Shown: positions 35,680 to 47,763 of the stretch, in pieces | How positions within the stretch are numbered: the stretch's first letter is position 1 | Layout of the letters: every line of letters begins with the position of its first letter | Origin: Paenarthrobacter aurescens | Lineage (GTDB): Bacteria; Actinomycetota; Actinomycetes; Actinomycetales; Micrococcaceae | Length of the DNA stretch: 64,000 nt | NCBI RefSeq assembly: GCF_041549525.1 | Contig: NZ_CP157456.1 | Span: 434,001-498,000, forward strand | Direction of reading: 5' to 3' | Notes under the pieces: model-generated | The model's input: only the letters and a program-made list of their open reading frames with translations | Told to the model about the DNA's origin: nothing | Databases searched by the model: none | Made by a program: the position numbers and the translations under genes

Positions 35680-36897
35680 TCAGGCCTTGACGTAGCCGTT
35701 GGGGTTCAGTACAAACTTTGTTGCCGCCCCGGCGTCGAATTCGGCGTAGCCGCGCGGAGCGTCTTCCAGCGGTATGGCCTGGGCGTTGACGGCCTTGGCA
35801 ATCTGGACCTTGTCATGGAGGATGGCCATCATCAGCTGACGGTTGTACTTCATAACAGGGCACTGGCCGGTGGTGAAGGACAAGGACTTTGCCCAGCCCG
35901 TACCAAGGGACAGTGAGAGTGAGCCGTGCTTGGCTGCCTCGTCGATTCCACCAGGATCGCCGGTGACGTACAGGCCCGGGATGCCCAGGGAGCCGCCGGC
36001 GGCAGTGATGTCCATAAGGGAGTTCAGCACCGTGGCGGGAGCCTCGTGGGAGGCATCCTTGCCGTGGCCGCGGGCCTCGAAACCAACAGCGTCCACACCA
36101 CAGTCCACCTCGGGTACACCCAGGATCTGCTCGATCTGGTCCTTGGGATCGCCGTTGGAAACATTGACGGTCTCGCAGCCGAAGGAACGGGCCTGGGCCA
36201 AGCGGTCCTCGTTCATGTCGCCCACAATAACCACCGCGGCACCCAGCAGCTGCGCGCCCACGGCGGCAGCGATGCCCACGGGGCCGGCGCCTGCAACGTA
36301 AACGGTGGATCCCACGCCAACACCGGCTGTGACAGCGCCGTGGAAGCCGGTGGGGAAAATATCCGAGAGCATGGTCAAGTCCATGATCTTTTCCAGGGCC
36401 TGGTCCCGGTCCGGGAAGCGCAGGAGGTTCCAGTCAGCGTAGGGGACCAGGACAAACTCGGCCTGGCCGCCAACCCAGCCGCCCATGTCCACGTACCCGT
36501 AGGCGCTGCCGGGACGGTCAGGGTTCACATTGAGGCAGATGCCGGTCTTCTGTTCCTTACAGTTGCGGCAACGGCCACAGGAGATGTTGAACGGCACCGA
36601 GACGATGTCGCCAACCTTGATGAATTCGACGTCGGGTCCCACCTCCACCACTTCGCCGGTGATTTCGTGGCCGAGGACCAAATCCTTGGGAGCTGTGGTG
36701 CGGCCACGGACCATGTGCTGGTCCGAGCCGCAGATGTTGGTGGTTACTGTCCGCAGGATGACGCCGTGGGGCACCTTCCGGCCAACGTTGGCCGGGTTGA
36801 CGCCCGGTCCGTCCTTGAGCTCAAACGTGGGGTAGTCAGTGTTGATGATTTCAACGACACCGGGTTCCTTGTAGGCGACTGCTCTGTTTCCTGACAT
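35680..36897 (-). CDS. fdhA: Glutathione-independent formaldehyde dehydrogenase
   Basis: 405 aa from the ATG at 36897 (AGGGAG upstream; GTG at 36903 possible). A zinc-dependent medium-chain dehydrogenase that oxidises formaldehyde to formate with NAD, as in Pseudomonas putida FdhA. Catalytic zinc ligands in NICGSDQHMV and GHEITGEVVEVG, structural zinc in CGRCRNCKEQKTGIC, NAD site VAGAGPVGIAAAVGAQ. It would remove formaldehyde released by GbcAB or dimethylglycine oxidation. Located between moeA and the formate-dehydrogenase-like gene. Confidence 0.92.
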   Translation of the reverse strand: MSGNRAVAYKEPGVVEIINTDYPTFELKDGPGVNPANVGRKVPHGVILRTVTTNICGSDQHMVRGRTTAPKDLVLGHEITGEVVEVGPDVEFIKVGDIVSVPFNISCGRCRNCKEQKTGICLNVNPDRPGSAYGYVDMGGWVGGQAEFVLVPYADWNLLRFPDRDQALEKIMDLTMLSDIFPTGFHGAVTAGVGVGSTVYVAGAGPVGIAAAVGAQLLGAAVVIVGDMNEDRLAQARSFGCETVNVSNGDPKDQIEQILGVPEVDCGVDAVGFEARGHGKDASHEAPATVLNSLMDITAAGGSLGIPGLYVTGDPGGIDEAAKHGSLSLSLGTGWAKSLSFTTGQCPVMKYNRQLMMAILHDKVQIAKAVNAQAIPLEDAPRGYAEFDAGAATKFVLNPNGYVKA

Positions 36898-36952
36898 GGT
36901 CACTCCCTATTCTTTGGCTGTTACTGAAAATGCTGTCCAATGATCCGTAAGC

Positions 36953-37046
36953 GGTGCTTCGATGAGGAAATACCTCCCCAGGTTTCAGGCACCGAAGCAC
37001 CAATTACGGCCCACCGGACGGGTAAAAACTGACGGGTAAAACTCCG
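36953..37046. repeat. Inverted and direct repeats between fdhA and the fdhF-like gene
   Basis: GGTGCTTCG (36953-36961) and CGAAGCACC (36993-37001) are perfect inverted copies with a 31-base loop. Just beyond, GACGGGTAAAA occurs twice (about 37018 and 37033). The 174-bp gap could hold a regulatory leader or an internal promoter for fdhA. Confidence 0.5.
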
Positions 37047-37071
37047 GACAAATGGAACTCTGTTGTTTGAC

Positions 37072-39390
37072 CTACGCTTTCTCCAGCCGGACGATCACCG
37101 ATTTTGAGGTGGGCGTTCCGCTGGTATCCGCTACGGAGTCCAAGGGCACCAGGACGTTGGTTTCGGGGTAGTACGCGGCGGCGCACCCCTTGGGGGTGGA
37201 GTAGGACACGATCCGGAAGTTCTCGGCCCGCCGGTCCGTTCCCTGGAATTCAGAAATCAGGTGGACCATGTCGCCGTCGGCGAATCCCAGCTCTGTGATG
37301 TCCTCAGCGTTGATCAGCACCACGCGCCGGCCGCCATGGATGCCGCGGTAGCGGTCGTCCTTGCCGTAGATAGTGGTGTTGTACTGGTCGTGTGAGCGCA
37401 GGGTTTGAAGGACCAAGCGGCCGGGCGGGATCTTGATGAATTCCAGCTCGTTGCCCGTGAAGTGTGCTTTTCCGGATGCGGTGTCAAACTTCCTGGCATC
37501 CCGCGGCGGGTGCGGCAGCACGAACCCGCCAGGATGCTGGATGCGTGCTTCAAAGTCCTCAAAACCATCGAAGACGGCCTCAATGTGCTTCCGGATCAGC
37601 GTGTAGTCGTCCCTCATGGCCAGCCAGGCGGCCTGGGGTGTGTTGGGCAGGCGGCTGTGGCCATCGGTGAACAGGCGGTGTGCGAGGTTGCAAACGATCG
37701 CCACCTCGGAGTGGAGGTGTTCGCTGGCCGGTTTGAGGCGTCCACGGGAGGCGTGGACGGCGCTCATGGAGTCTTCCACGGTGACCCGCTGATCGCCGGT
37801 GCGCTGGGTGTCCTTCTCGGTGCGTCCGAGGGTGGGCAGGATCAGCGCACGTCGGCCGGTGGACAGGTGCGAGTGATTGAGTTTTGTGGAGATCTGCACG
37901 CTCAACCGGGTGTTGGCCAGGGCCAGTTCGGTCACGTCCGAATCAGGGGCAGCGCGGACGAAGTTGCCGCCCATGCCCATAAAGAACCGGACTTTCCCGT
38001 CCCGCATGGCCCGGATGGCCGCCACGGTGTCGTAGCCGTGCTCGCGGGGAGAGCGGAACTCGAATTCGTGGTCCAGCCGGTCATGGAAGGTTTCCGGCAT
38101 CTTTTCGAAGATGCCCATGGTGCGGTCACCCTGGACATTGGAGTGGCCGCGCACGGGGCAGACGCCGGCGCCGGGCTTGCCGATGTTGCCTTGCAGCAGC
38201 AGGACATTGACTACATCGCGGAGGGTTGGAACGGAATGCTTGTGCTGGGTCAGTCCCATGGCCCAGCACACGATGGTGGCGTTGGATGCGAGCATCCGTT
38301 CTCCGGTTGCCTGGATCTGCTCCAGGGTCAGGCCGCTTGCCTCCACAATGTCATCCCACTCCACCTTTTCCAGGAAACGCAGGTAGTCGTTGAGACCCAC
38401 CGTGTGGTTTTCAATGAAGCTGTGGTCCAGCACGGTTTCCAGCCCCGGAGTGTTCCGTCCGGCAGCTTCGGCTTCAAGCAGATATTTGCCCAGGCCCTGG
38501 AAGAGGGCCTGGTCCCCGCCTGCGCGGATCTGCAGGAAGTCATCGGTGAGCTGGGTTCCCTGAATCATGCCGGCCACGTGCTGAGGGTTCTCAAAGTGCA
38601 GGAGGCCGGCCTCGGGGAGGGGATTCACGGACACTATGACCGCGCCGTTTTTCTTGGCCTTCTCCAGGGCGCTGAGCATGCGCGGGTGGTTGGTACCGGG
38701 GTTCTGGCCCGCCACGAAGATCAGCGACGCCGTTTCCAGGTCCGTCAGGCTGACCGAACCCTTACCAATGCCAATGGTTTCCACCAGCGCCGAACCGGAG
38801 GATTCGTGGCACATGTTGGAGCAGTCCGGGAGGTTGTTGGTCCCCAGGCCGCGAACCAGCAACTGGTACACAAAAGCTGCTTCATTGGAGGTGCGGCCGG
38901 AGGTGTAGAACACCGCCTGGTCGGGGTGTTCCAATCCCCGAAGCTCCTCGGCCATGAGGTCATATGCCTCGTCCCAGCCAATGGGTTTGTAGTGCGTTGC
39001 GCCTTCATCGAGGAACATGGGGTGGGTGAGCCGGCCTTGCTGGCCCAGCCAGAAGTCATCGCGGGTTTTGAGATCGGCAATGGAGTGTTGGGCGAAGAAC
39101 TCCGGCGTGACGCGGCGGCGCGTGGCTTCCTCGGCAACGGCTTTGGCGCCATTCTCGCAGAACTCGGCAGCATTGCGTTTCTCGTGCTCTGGCCAGGCGC
39201 ATCCCATGCAGTCGAACCCGTCCAGCTGGTTCACTGCCAAAAGTGTCTGGACGCTGCGCAGCGGCCCCATTTGTTCCAGCGATATTTTCAGGGCGTTGGC
39301 AACAGCGGGGATGCCCACAGCCTTGGTTTTGGGTTTGCTGACGGTCAGCTTTGACTCATCAATGTTCTCGCGGGGAGCTTTGGCATGCAT
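37072..39390 (-). CDS. FdhF/YdeP-family molybdopterin oxidoreductase (formate dehydrogenase-like)
   Basis: 772 aa cytoplasmic bis-MGD enzyme with no Tat signal. The N-terminus carries DGFDCMGCAWPEHEKRNAAEFC, the reduced Cys pattern of the YdeP group rather than the four-Cys cluster of classic FdhF. CSNMCHESSGSAL marks the active-site region (Cys as possible Mo ligand). Later: GQNPGTNHPRMLSALEKAKK, CPVRGHSNVQGDRTMGIFEK and the C-terminal cofactor-binding domain with RSHDQYNTTIYG. In context it is the best candidate for oxidising the formate made by FdhA and PurU. The activity of YdeP-type proteins is not well established. Confidence 0.85.
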   Translation of the reverse strand: MHAKAPRENIDESKLTVSKPKTKAVGIPAVANALKISLEQMGPLRSVQTLLAVNQLDGFDCMGCAWPEHEKRNAAEFCENGAKAVAEEATRRRVTPEFFAQHSIADLKTRDDFWLGQQGRLTHPMFLDEGATHYKPIGWDEAYDLMAEELRGLEHPDQAVFYTSGRTSNEAAFVYQLLVRGLGTNNLPDCSNMCHESSGSALVETIGIGKGSVSLTDLETASLIFVAGQNPGTNHPRMLSALEKAKKNGAVIVSVNPLPEAGLLHFENPQHVAGMIQGTQLTDDFLQIRAGGDQALFQGLGKYLLEAEAAGRNTPGLETVLDHSFIENHTVGLNDYLRFLEKVEWDDIVEASGLTLEQIQATGERMLASNATIVCWAMGLTQHKHSVPTLRDVVNVLLLQGNIGKPGAGVCPVRGHSNVQGDRTMGIFEKMPETFHDRLDHEFEFRSPREHGYDTVAAIRAMRDGKVRFFMGMGGNFVRAAPDSDVTELALANTRLSVQISTKLNHSHLSTGRRALILPTLGRTEKDTQRTGDQRVTVEDSMSAVHASRGRLKPASEHLHSEVAIVCNLAHRLFTDGHSRLPNTPQAAWLAMRDDYTLIRKHIEAVFDGFEDFEARIQHPGGFVLPHPPRDARKFDTASGKAHFTGNELEFIKIPPGRLVLQTLRSHDQYNTTIYGKDDRYRGIHGGRRVVLINAEDITELGFADGDMVHLISEFQGTDRRAENFRIVSYSTPKGCAAAYYPETNVLVPLDSVADTSGTPTSKSVIVRLEKA

Positions 39391-39401
39391 GGGTGAACCC
39401 T

Positions 39402-40304
39402 TCAGATCCGGGAAGTGGAAGCTGTGAGCAGCGTGGCGTGGGACTGCTGCCGGGCCGCTTCAACGGTGTGCAGAAGCAACAGGGCGGTGGTCACTGACCC
39501 TACGCCGCCCGGGACCGGGCTCAGCCCGGCTGCCACTCCGGTGACACTGGCTTCGTCCACATCGCCCACCAGTGAACCGTCGGGCAGGACGTTCGTTCCG
39601 ACGTCGATCACTACCGCATTGGCCGAGACGTGGCTGCCCTTCAGCAGCCCGGTCCGCCCGGCGGCAACAACCACGACGTCGGCTGGCCGGGTATAGCGCT
39701 CCAATTCCCCTGACTTGGAATGGCATATTGTTACGGTCGCATCTTTTTCCAGGAGCAGCAAGGACAGCGGCTTGCCCACCACGGCAGAACGCCCGACGAC
39801 GGTCACGTTCCGTCCCGCGACGGGAACCTCGAAATGCTCCAGCAGTTCCACCACGGCCTGCGCGGTAGCGGGTGCGAAGGCGGGTTGCCCCACAGCCAGG
39901 CGGCCGAGGCTGAGGGGATTGGCGCCGTCGATGTCCTTTTCAGGAGCGATGAGGCCCACCAGCCGGTCCGCGTGGACGGAGGCCGGCAAGGGAGTTTGGA
40001 GGATGATGCCGTGAACGCCGGGTTCGGCGCTGAGGTCCGTCAGGACACTGGCCAGCACTTGTTCGGTGGCGTCGTGGCCCAGATCAATGATCCGGCAACC
40101 GATTCCCGCGCGTCCTGCGGCACGTTCAATGGACCGGACGTACCAGTGCGTGGATTCATCATCCGTTGCAACAACAACAGCCAGGACCGGGCGGAGGCCC
40201 TGGTCATCCAGGAGGGCGGTCTGATCGTGGGCGCGCTGCTGGATGAGGGCAGCCAGAGGCTTGCCGGAAAGGACTTCGGTGTCACCGCGGACTTCGGTGT
40301 TCAT
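39402..40304 (-). CDS. folD: FolD-like methylene-THF dehydrogenase with altered cyclohydrolase site
   Basis: 300 aa. Bifunctional FolD normally oxidises 5,10-methylene-THF and hydrolyses the methenyl product. Seen: the active-site Tyr in THWYVRSIERAAG, the Gln in GIILQTPLP, the Asp in PEKDIDGANPLS, NADP site TVVGRSAVVGKPLSLLLL and TPVPGG-type end (SPVPGGVGSVTTALLL). In the Y-x3-K motif the Lys (human K56) is Ile here (codon ATT on the coding strand, near 40125). That Lys is required for cyclohydrolase activity in studied FolDs. It overlaps the FchA-like gene by 4 bp, which could supply the lost step. Confidence 0.9.
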   Translation of the reverse strand: MNTEVRGDTEVLSGKPLAALIQQRAHDQTALLDDQGLRPVLAVVVATDDESTHWYVRSIERAAGRAGIGCRIIDLGHDATEQVLASVLTDLSAEPGVHGIILQTPLPASVHADRLVGLIAPEKDIDGANPLSLGRLAVGQPAFAPATAQAVVELLEHFEVPVAGRNVTVVGRSAVVGKPLSLLLLEKDATVTICHSKSGELERYTRPADVVVVAAGRTGLLKGSHVSANAVVIDVGTNVLPDGSLVGDVDEASVTGVAAGLSPVPGGVGSVTTALLLLHTVEAARQQSHATLLTASTSRI

Positions 40305-40927
40305 GAGAGGATCCTTTCGCGGACGCGCTTGACCAAAGCATCGGCGGCGAGAACAACTTTGTCCTCAATTCCGTCCGTCTGCTCCGACAAACGCGAGCGG
40401 GCTTCACCGTGTTTGATGGCTACAACGTTGATGTCTATGTTGACCCGCGCCGTAGTGGCAGCTGCGCGCGCTGCGTCGGCGGCAGCGGCGACGTCGCTGA
40501 TGACGTTGGGGTTGGCCACCTCAAAGAGTTCGGCGGCAAGGTCCACCACTTCGCCGGCAACCTTGATCAGCTGCGCGGGAGTCTGGGCCGCCTGAACCAG
40601 TGCTTCCTGGATGGCTGCCGTTTTTACGGCTTTGAGCTCGTCCGTTTCGGACGGGAGTTTGTAGGAGTCGATCACGGCCTGGAAAGCGCGCTCATCGGCG
40701 TCCGCCAGAGCCAAGGACTCAACGATCAGGTGATCGGCGGCGCTGGTGATGCGGTTTACCAGTGCGGCATGTTGCTCATACTTTGCCCCGGTGGTGTACC
40801 TGGCAACCATGGCAACCAGGGCAGCACCCTGGGCGGCGTGCAGGGCTGCGGCCGCGCCCCCGCCGGGAGTGGGCTGACGTGAAGCAAGCCTGGAGAGGTA
40901 ATCGTTGATGGTTTCTGAACTGATCAT
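40301..40927 (-). CDS. fchA: Cyclodeaminase/cyclohydrolase family protein (FchA-like)
   Basis: 208 aa, FTCD C-terminal domain family, normally all-helical. The hallmark PTPGGGAAAALHAAQGAALV (about residues 19-38) and the later VANPNVISDVAAAADAARAA are present. Family members act either as formimino-THF cyclodeaminase or as methenyl-THF cyclohydrolase (FchA). There is no formimino-transferase or histidine gene here. Coupling to the FolD variant favours cyclohydrolase: methenyl-THF to 10-formyl-THF. Confidence 0.85.
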   Translation of the reverse strand: MISSETINDYLSRLASRQPTPGGGAAAALHAAQGAALVAMVARYTTGAKYEQHAALVNRITSAADHLIVESLALADADERAFQAVIDSYKLPSETDELKAVKTAAIQEALVQAAQTPAQLIKVAGEVVDLAAELFEVANPNVISDVAAAADAARAAATTARVNIDINVVAIKHGEARSRLSEQTDGIEDKVVLAADALVKRVRERILS

Positions 40928-40979
40928 GGGTCTTCCTGGCTGACTGAAGAAGAAGGCTGACTGAAGGAGCGGGAAAGCA

Positions 40980-41023
40980 ACGGCCCGGACCCTCTCATTG
41001 CGAGGGGGGAAGGTCCGGGCCGT
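40980..41023. terminator. 12-bp hairpin between DMGO and FchA genes
   Basis: ACGGCCCGGACC (40980-40991) and GGTCCGGGCCGT (41012-41023) form a perfect stem with a 20-base loop that can itself pair (CCTCTC/GAGGGG). It lies 43 bases after the DMGO stop, in a 139-bp gap otherwise holding a GGCTGACTGAAG direct repeat. It probably lowers expression of folD-fchA relative to DMGO or ends the first transcript. Confidence 0.75.
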
Positions 41024-41066
41024 GTGCCCTTGTTGGCTACGCAGGCCGTGCGGCCTGCGGGGGGTG

Positions 41067-44532
<3,466 letters not shown>

Positions 44533-44566
44533 GTCTCCTCCTTTAGATATATTCCTGGGTCCTGAA

Positions 44567-44599
44567 CTGATATATTAGGATTGTGATTCAGCGTATACT
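44567..44599. promoter_or_regulatory. Operator and promoter between purU and gntR
   Basis: CTGATATATTAG (44567-44578) is a near-perfect palindrome of the TRATATATYA type. A good -10 box for gntR, TATACT, lies at 44594-44599, which puts the operator over the -35 position. On the other strand TAATAT within the operator could be the purU -10. A related AGATATATTC sits at 44545-44554. Confidence 0.6.
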
Positions 44600-44644
44600 G
44601 GTCACTCAGGCAGGTCAATAGATTTTTTGGTTGTGAAGAAGGGG

Positions 44645-45334
44645 ATGGGCGCTGTGGCTTTTGGAACTCTGGCAATCGCAGGTGAAGACACGAAGAAGTC
44701 TTTGGCTGACCTCGCCTACGAACGCCTCCGGGACCGGCTCCTGATGCTTGAGATCAAACCCGGCGACCTCCTCAATGATGATCAGTTGGCCAAGGACCTT
44801 GAGATTGGCCGTACGCCGGTCCGTGAGGCACTCAAACGCCTGGAGCTGGATCGGCTGGTGATTACGTATCCGAGGCGGGGAACGTTTGCCACCCGCGTGG
44901 AAGTCACCGACCTCGCCTTCATCTCCGAGATTCGCGCGCAACTCGAACCCCTCGCAGCGGCCAGGGCGGCCCGTGTTGCATCTGCTGCCACCAAGGAACA
45001 TCTGCGGGAAGTGATGCGCGCGGTGGAGGGCTTTGATGTCAGCGCGGCCTCTGTGGTTGAAACCTTGCGGCTCGACGCCAGTGTTCATCAGGGCATCTAT
45101 GCAGCGGCGGCCAATCCGCACCTCGAGGACATCCTGATTCGCTACGACAACCTGGCTACCCGCATCTGGTGCATGGTCCTGGACCGGCTGCCGGAGCTTG
45201 AGCACCATGTGCGTGAGCACCTGGATCTGCTGCGGGCGGTCATTGACGGCGAAGAGGATAGGGCTGCCGAGTTGGCGCGCGTCCACGTCAGCGGCTTCGA
45301 GCAGGCTGTGCGCCAGGCGCTTTTCGCGGCCTAG
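44645..45334 (+). CDS. GntR-family regulator (FCD/FadR type)
   Basis: About 229 aa from the ATG at 44645. TTG 44627 and GTG 44654 (with AAGGGG 9 bases upstream) are alternatives. The winged helix covers about residues 20-80 (LADLAYERLRDRLLMLEIKPG, LAKDLEIGRTPVREALKRLE). The FCD effector domain has SEIRAQLEPLAAARAARV, DASVHQGIYAAAANPHLED and HVREHLDLLRAVIDG, with metal-binding His residues. Divergent from purU with a palindrome in between, so it probably controls the C1 operon and itself. Confidence 0.9.
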   Translation: MGAVAFGTLAIAGEDTKKSLADLAYERLRDRLLMLEIKPGDLLNDDQLAKDLEIGRTPVREALKRLELDRLVITYPRRGTFATRVEVTDLAFISEIRAQLEPLAAARAARVASAATKEHLREVMRAVEGFDVSAASVVETLRLDASVHQGIYAAAANPHLEDILIRYDNLATRIWCMVLDRLPELEHHVREHLDLLRAVIDGEEDRAAELARVHVSGFEQAVRQALFAA

Positions 45335-45404
45335 TCTCAGCCTGTTTGCTCAGCTCCAAGGCTGTTGACTCAGCGCAGCGCTGATTGCATACTGAAGACT
45401 CCAT

Positions 45405-45416
45405 CTAATATATCAC
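45405..45416. promoter_or_regulatory. Candidate GntR operator upstream of pdxS
   Basis: CTAATATATCAC shares the TRATATATYA core with the sites at 44567 and 33321. It lies 79 bases before the pdxS start and may overlap a -10 box (TAATAT), with TTGCAT at 45385 as a weak -35. Confidence 0.5.
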
Positions 45417-45494
45417 CCGGATATCAGGCGCCTTCTGTGTTCTGACTTCGGGCGCTCGTGATGCAATCACAGCCTTCAGCCCTTGGAGTATCCC

Positions 45495-46409
45495 GTGTCT
45501 ACAAGACCCCACCTTTTCGACCATATTCCGCTGACGGGCAGCAGCCGTGTTAAGCGGGGCATGGCGGAGATGCTCAAGGGCGGCGTCATCATGGACGTCG
45601 TTAACGTCGAGCAGGCCCGCATCGCCGAGGATGCCGGTGCTGTTGCCGTCATGGCGCTCGAGCGTGTCCCGGCCGATATCCGCGCCCAGGGCGGGGTGTC
45701 CCGCATGTCGGATCCGGACATGATCGATGCGATCATTGCTGCCGTGTCCATCCCGGTCATGGCGAAGGCCCGCATCGGGCACTTCGTCGAAGCCCAGGTC
45801 CTGCAGTCCCTCGGTGTTGACTACATCGACGAGTCCGAGGTCCTGACCCCGGCCGACTACATCAACCACATTGATAAGTGGAACTTCACCGTTCCCTTCG
45901 TCTGTGGTGCCACCAACCTTGGTGAGGCGCTGCGCCGCATCAACGAGGGTGCGGCGATGATCCGTTCCAAGGGCGAGGCCGGCACCGGTGATGTTTCCAA
46001 CGCCACCGGGCACATGCGCAAGATCCGTGCCGAGATCGCCAAGCTCGCCGCCCTCCCGGAGGATGAGCTGTACGTTGCGGCCAAGGAACTCCAGGCCCCG
46101 TACGAGCTGGTCAAGGAAGTTGCCGCCACCGGCAAGCTCCCCGTTGTCCTGTTCACCGCTGGCGGTATTGCTACCCCGGCTGATGCTGCGATGATGATGC
46201 AGCTCGGCGCTGACGGCGTGTTCGTTGGCTCGGGCATCTTCAAGTCCGGCAACCCCGCAGAGCGCGCCGCCGCCGTCGTGAACGCTACTGCCTACTACGA
46301 CGATCCGGACGTGATCGCCAAGGTCTCCCGCGGCCTCGGCGAAGCCATGGTGGGCATCAACGTGGACGACATCCCGCAACCGCACCGCCTCGCAGAGCGC
46401 GGCTGGTGA
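45495..46409 (+). CDS. pdxS: Pyridoxal 5'-phosphate synthase, lyase subunit
   Basis: 304 aa from the GTG at 45495 (TTGGAG 6 bases upstream). PdxS builds PLP from ribose 5-phosphate, glyceraldehyde 3-phosphate and ammonia from PdxT. Seen: [36 protein letters not shown] with the catalytic Lys, [29 protein letters not shown] (second catalytic Lys) and [21 protein letters not shown]. No pdxT follows. A PLP supply for glycine/serine steps of betaine catabolism is a possible reason for its location. Confidence 0.95.
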   Translation: MSTRPHLFDHIPLTGSSRVKRGMAEMLKGGVIMDVVNVEQARIAEDAGAVAVMALERVPADIRAQGGVSRMSDPDMIDAIIAAVSIPVMAKARIGHFVEAQVLQSLGVDYIDESEVLTPADYINHIDKWNFTVPFVCGATNLGEALRRINEGAAMIRSKGEAGTGDVSNATGHMRKIRAEIAKLAALPEDELYVAAKELQAPYELVKEVAATGKLPVVLFTAGGIATPADAAMMMQLGADGVFVGSGIFKSGNPAERAAAVVNATAYYDDPDVIAKVSRGLGEAMVGINVDDIPQPHRLAERGW

Positions 46410-46414
46410 GAAAA

Positions 46415-46639
46415 ATGACGGATCTCGCTCTCGTCAAAACAGTTAATGGCCGCGGCCTCCGCAACGATTGGGCCCAACTGGTGGGCCACACGGTAGAGGT
46501 GTGGCTGTTGGACCGCCACGTTCTTACCGGAGTGGTGGAGCAGGCCTCCGACGACGATTCGGTGCTCTGGATAGCGGCGGAAGGCCTCTCCACCAGGAGG
46601 CTGTTCGACAAGCCCACGGGCTATCAAATCTGGGCCTGA
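46415..46639 (+). CDS. Small hypothetical protein, 74 aa
   Basis: ATG at 46415, 5 bp after the pdxS stop, with GGTGAG upstream; a GTG at 46406 would overlap the stop. A small basic-hydrophobic domain with DWAQLVGHTVEVWLLDRHVL, GVVEQASDDDSVLWIAAEG and STRRLFDKPTGYQIW, which suggests an SH3-like or Sm-like beta barrel. No family recognised. Probably co-transcribed with pdxS. Confidence 0.6.
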   Translation: MTDLALVKTVNGRGLRNDWAQLVGHTVEVWLLDRHVLTGVVEQASDDDSVLWIAAEGLSTRRLFDKPTGYQIWA

Positions 46640-46660
46640 GCAGCCGTCACCTATTGAGTC

Positions 46661-47593
46661 TCAGTGCTCGTCTTCCGGCCGTGCCGTGAGGATCCGGTGT
46701 GCGCTTTCCTGCAGGATGGCCAGTGACTCCTGGATCAGTGGCGAGGCGATGCTGCCCCTGCGCACGGCCGCCACAATGCGCCGAGCGGGCTTGCCTTTGC
46801 CGGTGATGCGCAGCCGGACCACGTTCTCGGCGTTATGCAAGGGTGCGAGCCGGGGCAGCAGGCCAACGCCCAGCCCGGCGCCCACAAAGGCGATTTGGGT
46901 TTCCCATTCAACGGCCTCGTGGGCTATTCGCGGCGTTACCCCCACAGCCGTAAAGGCCGCTGTGAAGAGGGCGTGGTACGTGGAGCCGGCGGCTTCGGTG
47001 ATCCATGGTTCCGAGGCAAGCTCGTCCAATGTGACGCTCTCCCGCGATGCCAGCCTGTGGTCGGCGGGAATGATGACGTCCAGGGGATCATCGAGCAGAA
47101 CTGTTTGTTCGAACCGGGGATCGTCCTCAACGTAGGTGTCTGACTGCATGGCAACAATCACTGCAAGGTCTATTCGCTCTGCCACCAGCAAATCGAAGCA
47201 GCGGGCCGGATTTGCCTCAAGGACCTGCACCTCCAGCTGGGGACGCGTGGTGCGCAAGGTGGCGGCCAGAGGCGCCAGCAACTGGGCGGCCGCCGTCGAG
47301 AATCCGCCCAGCCCGAAGTGCGACTGCACCTGGTCGCCGGCCTTCATGGCCGCTGCGCGCAGGCTTTCCCACTCGGCAATGAGCGCATCCGAGCCGGCCA
47401 CCAGAAAGCGGCCTGTGGACGTCAGCCGCACGCCTCGTCCGTCCTTGGTCAGCAGCTGCATTCCCAGCATGCGCTGGAGCTCCCGCAGCTGTGCAGAGAC
47501 GGCGGAAGGGGAGTACCCGGTGAGCTCCGCCGTGCCTCCTACGGTGCCGCAGCGGGCAAACACTCGAAGGGTTATCAGCCGTGGATCGATCAT
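46661..47593 (-). CDS. LysR-family regulator divergent from gbcAB
   Basis: 310 aa from the ATG at 47593; GTG 47608 is five codons upstream. The N-terminal helix-turn-helix is LRVFARCGTVGGTAELTGYS with SPSAVSAQLRELQRMLG. The effector domain follows (LEVQVLEANPARCFDLLVAERIDLAVIV). It faces away from the Rieske monooxygenase genes across a 170-bp gap, the standard arrangement for control of the divergent operon. Glycine betaine or dimethylglycine would be a natural co-inducer (inference). Confidence 0.9.
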   Translation of the reverse strand: MIDPRLITLRVFARCGTVGGTAELTGYSPSAVSAQLRELQRMLGMQLLTKDGRGVRLTSTGRFLVAGSDALIAEWESLRAAAMKAGDQVQSHFGLGGFSTAAAQLLAPLAATLRTTRPQLEVQVLEANPARCFDLLVAERIDLAVIVAMQSDTYVEDDPRFEQTVLLDDPLDVIIPADHRLASRESVTLDELASEPWITEAAGSTYHALFTAAFTAVGVTPRIAHEAVEWETQIAFVGAGLGVGLLPRLAPLHNAENVVRLRITGKGKPARRIVAAVRRGSIASPLIQESLAILQESAHRILTARPEDEH

Positions 47594-47763
47594 GCACCCA
47601 TCATGCACCGAATGCGCATGGTTTTCTCCAAAATATTGCGCTTTTGTTGCAGGCCATTCATCCCTAATCTCGTACTACGAAGACTTCGATAACGCCGGTT
47701 GCAATGATGCACTGCGATCCCCAATGAATCACACACTTACCCACGCCTCCCGGGAGGAAACAT
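47594..47763. promoter_or_regulatory. Divergent promoter region lysR-gbcA
   Basis: 170 bp. It has a direct repeat CATGCACC (47591 and 47602) and a dyad GCGCA (47614-47618) / TGCGC (47637-47641) with AT-rich DNA between, a plausible LysR site but weak. CCCGGGAGGAAACAT is the gbcA ribosome site. Confidence 0.45.

Noticed and set aside
36953..37046. Riboswitch (for example THF or glycine class) before fdhA
   Set aside because: The dyad is present but none of the conserved core nucleotides of riboswitch classes I know could be recognised.
37405..39354. 649-codon open frame on the plus strand
   Set aside because: Shadow of the molybdopterin oxidoreductase gene; its translation has no domain-like sequence.
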